64,000 nucleotides of DNA, taken from positions 117,501 to 181,500 of the forward strand of contig VWZS01007474.1 in the NCBI GenBank assembly GCA_013397075.1, read 5' to 3'. Under the pieces are notes generated by a model. It worked only from the letters and a program-made list of their open reading frames with translations, was not told the DNA's origin and ran no database searches. Both the position numbers and the translations under genes were made by a program. Positions 56,982-64,000 of the stretch are shown one piece after another. This stretch comes from Rhabdornis inornatus. Lineage: Eukaryota; Chordata; Aves; Passeriformes; Rhabdornithidae. The stretch's first letter is position 1. Each line of letters begins with the position of its first letter.

Positions 56982-59900
56982 ATGTCGATGTCGCACTTGT
57001 ACGGCACGGACGGAGACGATGGCGTGGAGATGGAAAGCTTCGAGGTGTCGGACTGGGACCTGCAGAACGAATTCAACCCGCACCGGCAGCGGCACCGCCA
57101 GACCAAGGAGGAGGCGACCTATGGCGTGTGGGCCGAGCGCGACTCGGACGAGGAGCGGCCCAGCTTCGGCGGGAAACGGTACGGCCGGGCTGGGACCCCC
57201 GGCCCGCTCAGGGACCCCAGGACCAGCCCCGGCCGCGGAGTTCTCCCGTTCCCTGCAGCTTCCCCCCGTTCCCTGCAGCTCCCCCTCGTTCCCTGGCCTT
57301 TTCCTAGTTGTGGACACCCACCCGAGCAGCCCATCCCGGGCCGGGCTGCCCTCGGGACTCCCTTAACTGTAAAGATTTTAGCTGTGCTCGCTCCCTGGAA
57401 GACGGGGGGAGAATGGGGATTGCCTGGCAAAAGCAGAGTTAAACAGCTCGAGAGCCTTTAATATCCAATTTCTGAGGGGTGTAAGGCACAGCAGCCTCCG
57501 GGCTCCTGCAGGAATGTGCCCTGGAGCAGAATTCCCTCTCATTTTGCAGCTCCAGGGATTACTCAGCCCCCGTGAGCTTTGTCAGTGCTGGACTGAGGAA
57601 GGGGGCGGCCGAGGAGCTCTCAGATGAGGACTCGGATGACGATGAGAAGCCTGTGAAGCAGGAGGAGATTCCCAAGGAGTTTGTGACCAAGAAGTTAAAA
57701 ACAGTGAGTTCTCCAGGAAATTTACTGTTCTCTGTCTTATATTTATGAAACTCAGGCTGTGGTTGAGGGCAGTGAAACGATAATAGAGCACTAAAAAAAG
57801 GGGGAAATAATTAAATCAGAGACCCTAAATCATTGGTACAACTGTAAATTGATATAATGATTGTACGTCCTTGTGAGTCAGTGTTTTCGTTTTTCTCAAT
57901 ATTCCCTTTGGTCAGTGGAGGTTTAAAGAAGAGAATTCCTGTGGTTTCCTGCCTTTCAGAGACTTTATTTTTCTACTTTCACAGAATGGACAAATCCAGG
58001 CATGTTGTAGGTTAAGATTCAAAGGCTTATTTTCAGATGAAACCAGAAAAAATCAGGAATCAGCTTCAGCTAAATCTGGTGGTGGAACCTGAGAACTGTC
58101 AGGTTGTCAGCCAAAATTTTTCAGGACTTTCTTTTCCTATTTGAGGAATTTCAGGAATGTCCATAGGTGCTTCATGGATGCACAATCGAGGTTCCAGTGA
58201 GCTGGGCAGTGTAGGGACAGCAGAATTGCTTCTGGGAAGAACCTTCTGAGGGGAGTTTTGCACACTTTGGTTATTTGAAGCCTCAGGGCTGCAAGTTTTT
58301 GTGTGTTTGTTTTTAACAGGGTGGAAATTTCAAGCCCAGCCAGAAAGGCTTCGCAGGGGGCTCCAAGTCCTTCGTGGATTTTGGCAGCTGGGAGAGACAC
58401 ACTAAAGGAATTGGGCAGAAGCTTCTCCAGAAGATGGGATATGTCCCTGGAAGGGGTCTGGGGAAGAATGCTCAAGGTACTGTCATTGTGTTTGGTGGTT
58501 TCTTATTAACAGGGGATTTGGAGGAGGGGTTATTCCTTAAAGAACTGCCGGCCCCAGGTGGCTTAAAGTTCCTTCTTTTCCTGCCAGTGATCCAGGCCCT
58601 GAGGATCAGGGGTGTTCAAACTGACCTGTGGTCATGTCCTCCTCTGGGTATTTTGCAAGAGAAAAAGAGCAAGAAAAAAGGCAGTAAATTCCAAAGGTGG
58701 TCATCTCATGGAAAAGGAGATGCTGTTTTATGTGGCAGAATAAAAAGGCAGTGAAATGTGGTTGGGAGCAAGGCTGTGCTTTAGCAGTTTGGTGTGTGCT
58801 GGGATGAAGTGATTTCACAGGGAATTGGTGACGTTGGAAGTACCACAGTGCTGGAGGCAGTGCCAGGGAAGGTGTTGGTGGTGATTTTGTTACTCACAGG
58901 GAAAGCCTGGCTGTTCTGCTCCCTCCCAGCATACAAACTGCTCCTCCTGACCCCATTCCCATCCTGCCAGGAATCATCAATCCCATTGAGGCCAAGCAGA
59001 GGAAAGGCAAAGGTGCTGTGGGCGCTTACGGCTCTGAGAGGACCCCGCAGTCCTTGCAGGACTTCCCTGTGGTGGACTCAGAAGAGGAAGCTGAAGAGGT
59101 ATTTCTGGGGTTCTTGTTGTTTCTTTGCTGTGCTGTGTGTACAAAATTCAGTTTTCTTAATTTCTGTGGCAGAGAAAACTGTTTGGGCTCATTTTAAATT
59201 AAAAAACCAAACACAGAACACATTGATTTCGTTTAGGCAGATATTTCTTATCACTGTAATGTTCTTTGTTTTTTCTGGCTCACTCTATTTCAGTAGCTTT
59301 TCTAGAATCCCTCCTTTGAAGAATCCCCCACGTAAATAGTCTTTTTCTTTTGTTTAAATAAAAAAAAAGACCAGGAACATCCTGTTCATTTAATCTACGG
59401 GGTAGGTGACTGGCCCACAGCATCTAAGCTGGTTTGGCATGAGCTTTTCCACTTCCCAGTTATTTCCTGTACAAATTCCTCATTGGTCTGACGGTTATTT
59501 TCCTGTAAAAAGAGGCAGATGTGGGGTGTGACAAAGAGCAGCCACCACAACTCTGCTGTTTTTGTCCAGGAATTTCAGAAGGAGCTCAGCCAGTGGCGGA
59601 AGGACCCGAATGGAGGCAAGAAAAAGCCCAAGTACAGCTACAAGACAGTGGAAGAGCTGAAAGCCAAGGGCAGGATCAGCAAGCAGCTTGCAGCCCCTCA
59701 GAAGGAGCTGTCCCAAGTCAAGGTGAGGTTGATAAGCCAAGAGGTGTCCCCTGGGGAACAGTTTGGGCCCTTTGGTGTCACCAGCACGTTTTAGCCACTG
59801 GTAACCTCAGTAAAGCTAGTCCTAGGACCTGCCTGTTCTGCCTCATGGAACTCATCCCTGAGCCATGTATTAGCTCTGAGTGACCTGGACATGGTGACAA

Positions 59901-62900
59901 GTTAGATGAAATGTGAGTGTGTGTAAGGGGTTAATTGCAATTTAAGTTTAATTGTTTCACATTTGTCATAATCAGCACTCACCCACTTCTAAAAGCACAG
60001 TTATCCTTTTTGGGGTTGTTTGAACCATCTTCTACCTCAAAGGGACAGTAAGGGATTTGGTGTGCACTCAGTAAAATTATGAATCTGAAATTAAAGTGCC
60101 TTTATAAAATTATAAAAGTTCTAAGTGAAATAACTAATAGTGTAACTATTAGTAATGGCAAGATCACTGCTTGTAGAATCATTCAGTGAAAGTGGGATGA
60201 GATGAGGAGACTCTTCTGGTTCTGATTCCAGATTGTCTCTTATTTGTTCTAATTCCTTGTGTCTGGAGAAGGCCATTGTGGAGGCAATACCCTCGTTCAA
60301 ATACAGTGTATGTTAACAGCATCCTGGAGTAATTAACATCCTTGGAAATCTCCAGAATTCAATTTGGAGTCAGGGATTTTCTCCTTTTTGGAAGATGAGA
60401 GAGAGTTTTTTTGTAAGAGAGTTCATTGTGTGCTGGCAGGTGATCGACATGACGGGCCGGGAGCAGAAGGTTTATTACAGCTACAGCCAGATCAGCCACA
60501 AGCACAACATCCCAGATGACAGCCCCCAGCAGCCCCTGGGCAAGGACTCCAAGCCCCAGGGCTTTGCCCTGCCTGAGCTGGAGCACAACCTGCAGCTGCT
60601 CATTGACATCACGGAGCAGGAGATCATCCAGAGCGACCGGCAGCTGCAGTACGAGAGGGACATGGTGGTCAACCTGAGCCACGAGATCCAGAAGATGGCT
60701 GAGGTGCTGTCCCACGAAGAAAAGGCCATCAGCAACCTCAGCAAGGTGCTGGACATGGTGGAGGAGTGTGAGAGGCGGATGCAGCCGGGCTGTGAGAACC
60801 CTCTGACCCTGGATGAGTGTGCAAAGATCTTTGAGACCCTGCAGGACAAGTACTATGAGGAGTACAGGATGTCAGACAGGGTGGACCTGGCAGTGGCCAT
60901 AGTTTATCCTCTCATGAAGGAATACTTCAAGAACTGGGATCCCCTCAAGGTGTGTGTTGGTTTGAGTTATCTGCAATTCTCACTTGATGGCTTCAGTGAT
61001 CTTTGTTACCTTGTCTCAGGTATCCTGGTCTGGTGGGAGGTGTCCCTGCCCATGGCAGGGGGTGGAATGAGATGAGCTTTAAGCTCCCTTCAAATCCATA
61101 CCAGTCTGGGATTCTAAATTCCTGATCAGTCTGGAGAAAAAGAAGAGACAAAATGAAACCCTGTACTGTCCCCACTCTCAGACATTTGCTGGGTAAAAAT
61201 TTAGGCGTTTGTAAGGTTAAAACCAGTCCCTTTTATGAGTGTTGAGATGAAGAATTTGGTGAAAAACAAATCTCTAGCTGTTGTTTTTTAGCAAAAGCAG
61301 GAGAAGTGTGTCTGTCAGGTACCTGAGATGCACAGTCTGTTCTCAGTGCCATTTAGGCTGGGATAGAGTCTGGATCTCTCTCTACACCTGGAAAAGTTCA
61401 GACTGTCCTCTCCATGGAGGTGTACTAATACTGTAAGGTGGGACTTTTCTCTGGCAGGACTTCACTAAAAGTCATTTAAGAAATGACGGCGGTGGCACCT
61501 AGTGCTCTGGGCTGGTGACAAGGTGGGGAGGGGTCACAGGTTGGGCTCAGTGGTCTGGGAGCTCTTTTCCAACTTCAATGATTGTGGGATTCTGGAATTA
61601 AGACTGCAAGCTCCTGGCTTGCCCTGAGAGGAGGTGAGAAGGCTGGCTGTGCTCAGCACACCATCAGCCTGCTCTGTGCAGATCCCAGCTGGAATTAATG
61701 GAAAAGGATAAAGGACCATTTGTGCCCTGTCATTCCCAGGACTGTACATATGGCACAGAGATCATAGCCAAGTGGAAGAGCCTTCTGGAAAACGATCAGC
61801 TGTTATCCCACAGTGGGCAGGACCTGTCAACAGATGCTTTTCACAGGTAAAGAACAAATGATTTGTACTTTGTGCAGCACCTTCCTGTGCTGCTTCCTGA
61901 GGGAGGGAAAAGAGCAGATACAAGGGATTTTTTCCCAAGGATTCCCTTGCTGGGCCTCCTTAAAATCCAGTTTGCAGCTACAGAAAAGAAGCAGCTTTAA
62001 TTAACAGCCCCCATTTGGTTTATTTAGGCCCAGGCTGGAGCTTTGAGCTTCACTTTGATTTATTTGGGGTTTCTTCCCAGACTGATGTGGGAGATCTGGA
62101 TGCCATATGTCAGAAACATCGTGGCGCGGTGGCAGCCAAGGAACTGCGGATCCATGGTGGATTTCTTGGATAGCTGGGTGAACGTTGTTCCTGTGTGGAT
62201 ACTGGATAACATTCTGGATCAGCTCATCTTCCCCAAGCTGCAGAAGGAGGTGAGAGAAGAGGGCTGGGTAGAGCAAAGCCATGCTCTGAACTGGTGTTTG
62301 AATTCCAACTGGAAACCCCAAACGCCGGTGTGCAATCATCAGCCTCTGCTGATGGAGTGAGGATTCGGGGGTCACACCAGAGCTCTTTGTGCTTCTGCAC
62401 AAAACTTGCTGCTGGTGGCTGGACTCAGTTAATCTTTCCTGTTGTGCCCCAAGGTGGAGAGCTGGAATCCCCTGACAGACACGGTGCCCATCCACTCGTG
62501 GATCCACCCCTGGCTGCCACTGATGCAGGCACGGCTGGAGCCGCTGTACTCGCCCATCCGCAACAAGCTGGCCAACGCTCTGCAGAAATGGCACCCCAGT
62601 GATTCCTCTGCCAAGCTCATCCTTCAGCCCTGGAAGGATGTGTTCACTCCTGGCTCGTGGGAGGCTTTCATGGTCAAGAACATCGTGCCTAAACTCGGTG
62701 AGACAATAGACAGTGCTGGATTTCGGGAATGCTGGTGACACCTTCCCCCGACCCCAGGGAAAGATCCTTGCTAATGTGGATGCCAGTGTTACATCAGAGA
62801 TTGCTGTTAGTGAGGTTAGACCAAGCTTCCCTCTGATTTTGTGCTGCCAGTCCTGTGCAGAGGCAGAAATATTAAAGAAATGTGAGGAATTACTCTGGTT

Positions 62901-64000
62901 ATTCTCTAGGCTTTTTCGTCTTATATTTTGTAAGTCATCTGTCTCCAGATGGTAGGAATATCTGAGAGCTGTCAGGTAGGACCAGGCTGTAAGGTGTCTC
63001 TCTGTTACTCCTGAATTCCTTGGTCTTATGTTTCACCATGAGTTTTGTAATGTAAAGTGGCTCAAAGGTTAAAAGATAGTCACGTGTTTTTAGTTTCTCA
63101 GTTCTGGCAGCAAATTGTAATCACTGGAAGTGCACCATTTTGTGTCAGGATCTGCCAAAGATTCCCACTGTCCCTTAGGATAACAAAAAGGTGCTGCTCG
63201 AGTTCTGTATATTGGTAGTGAAAGAGGTCAGGGCACTGACAAAACTGAGTGAGGCTCTTTTCTAACTGTCCTCTCCTTTCCCAGGAATGTGTCTGAATGA
63301 GCTCATCATCAACCCGCACCAGCAGCACATGGATGCCTTTTACTGGGTGATTGACTGGGAGGGGATGATTTCTGTCTCCAGCCTGGTTGGGCTGCTGGAG
63401 AAACACTTCTTCCCAAAGTGGCTGCAGGTGAGACACTGAGGGCTGAGAAAAGAGGTTTGGTTATCTGGGCAGTGTTTTAGTGATTCCTGTCCAGGAATTG
63501 CTGCCCTGGTGCTGAACTGGGCTGGTTCCCACTCACAGCTCAGCAGTCATTGGAACAGTTCCTCCTGTTACTGACACTCAGTAATAAACTAAGTGGTAAA
63601 TTGTGCCAGGGGATATTCAGGTCAGACATCAGGAGGAATTTCTTCATGGAAAGGGTGGTCAGGCACTGGAAGGGGCTGCCCAGGGAGGTTTGGAGTTCCC
63701 ATCCCTGGAGGTGTCCAAGGAATGCTTGGATGTGGCATTCAGTGCTCTGGGCTGGTTAATAAGGGGGTGATTGGTCACACATTGGACTCGATACTCTTAG
63801 AGTCTTTTCCATGTTAAATGACCCTGGGATTCTGTGGCAGAGAGGCCTCTCCTGCACAGATGTCCCTGTGCTGCCTTTGCCCTGTCCCTTGCTCTGCAGG
63901 TGCTCTGCTCTTGGCTCAGTAACAGCCCCAACTACGAAGAGATCACCAAGTGGTACCTGGGCTGGAAGTCCATGTTCTCAGACCAGGTGCTGGCACATCC
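56982..64000 (+). CDS. TFIP11: Tuftelin-interacting protein 11 (partial, C-terminus beyond window)
   Basis: A nuclear G-patch protein, ortholog of yeast Ntr1/Spp382; it activates the helicase DHX15 to release the intron lariat and disassemble the spliceosome. Coding exons: 56982-57178, 57550-57703, 58320-58476, 58971-59098, 59570-59722, 60440-60949, 61740-61846, 62081-62249, 62454-62697, 63285-63427 and 63900 to the window end, all GT/AG with consistent phases. They give about 687 of the expected roughly 837 residues. An acidic N-terminal domain ([10 protein letters not shown] near 25-34; acidic stretch in exon 2) is followed by the G-patch from about 147 ([20 protein letters not shown]), a Lys-rich segment, then the GCFC-type helical domain from about 300 ([60 protein letters not shown]). 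The start fits the family's MSxSHLY; the second Met two codons on is less likely. Confidence 0.98.
61013..61120 (+). mobile_element. CR1 LINE fragment, 3' end, in TFIP11 intron
   Basis: Sense CR1 terminus: 'ggtgtccctgcccatggcag', 'tggaatgagatgagctttaa', ending GGGATTCTA. Confidence 0.88.
61497..61595 (+). mobile_element. CR1 LINE fragment, 3' end, in TFIP11 intron
   Basis: Sense CR1: 'tgctctgggctggtgacaag', 'ggttgggctcagtggtctgg', 'agctcttttccaacttcaat', ending GATTGTGGGATTCTGG. Confidence 0.85.
63600..63835 (+). mobile_element. CR1 LINE fragment, 3' end, in TFIP11 intron
   Basis: Sense CR1: 'acatcaggaggaatttcttc', 'gtggtcaggcactggaaggg', 'cccatccctggaggtgtcca', 'cattggactcgatactctta', ending near CTGGGATTCTG. 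It lies about 65 bp before the acceptor of the last exon in the window. Confidence 0.94.

Overview
The window is vertebrate nuclear DNA, almost certainly from a bird and probably a songbird. It carries many 3'-end fragments of CR1 LINEs (the dominant avian retrotransposon), is GC-rich with short introns and many minisatellites as on avian microchromosomes, and holds the conserved block [MIAT]-CRYBA4-CRYBB1-TPST2-TFIP11, which is on human 22q12.1 and, from general knowledge, on chicken chromosome 15. It is not prokaryotic: there are no operons, ribosome binding sites or CRISPR arrays, and nearly all long open frames are by-products of GC-rich DNA.

Layout. (1) 1-22 kb: no protein-coding gene recognised. 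GC-rich sequence is interrupted by AT-rich islands that look like conserved non-coding elements, with CR1 fragments, several minisatellites and orphan CpG-rich patches. (2) About 22.2-27.6 kb, minus strand: a probable ortholog of the long non-coding RNA MIAT/Gomafu. It is recognised by a cluster of TACTAAC (UACUAAC) motifs on the minus strand, by its position next to CRYBA4 and by its orientation. (3) 29.1-30.95 kb, minus strand: CRYBA4 (beta-A4 crystallin), five coding exons plus a short non-coding first exon. (4) 33.8-38.0 kb, plus strand: CRYBB1 (beta-B1 crystallin), head-to-head with CRYBA4. Both promoters have a TATA box with a MARE-like site about 45-55 bp upstream of it. (5) About 46.4-54.8 kb, plus strand: TPST2 (Golgi tyrosylprotein sulfotransferase 2), with candidate upstream 5' UTR exons, four coding exons and a separate 3' UTR exon. 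(6) 53.6-56.8 kb: a roughly 17-bp minisatellite (repeated GGATCC) and a duplicated copy of the TPST2 3' end around an N gap, probably an assembly artefact. (7) 56.98 kb to the window end, plus strand: TFIP11, a G-patch spliceosome-disassembly factor, first 11 coding exons, cut off by the window edge.

The two crystallins are lens structural proteins and probably share lens regulatory logic. TPST2 and TFIP11 are broadly expressed cellular genes: TPST2 ends within about 100-150 bp of the TFIP11 promoter. The point most worth following is the MIAT-like locus: five exact TACTAAC heptamers and several one-off variants within 0.8 kb, a separate 31-bp GC-rich tandem repeat between the two motif clusters, and a predicted small intron just upstream.
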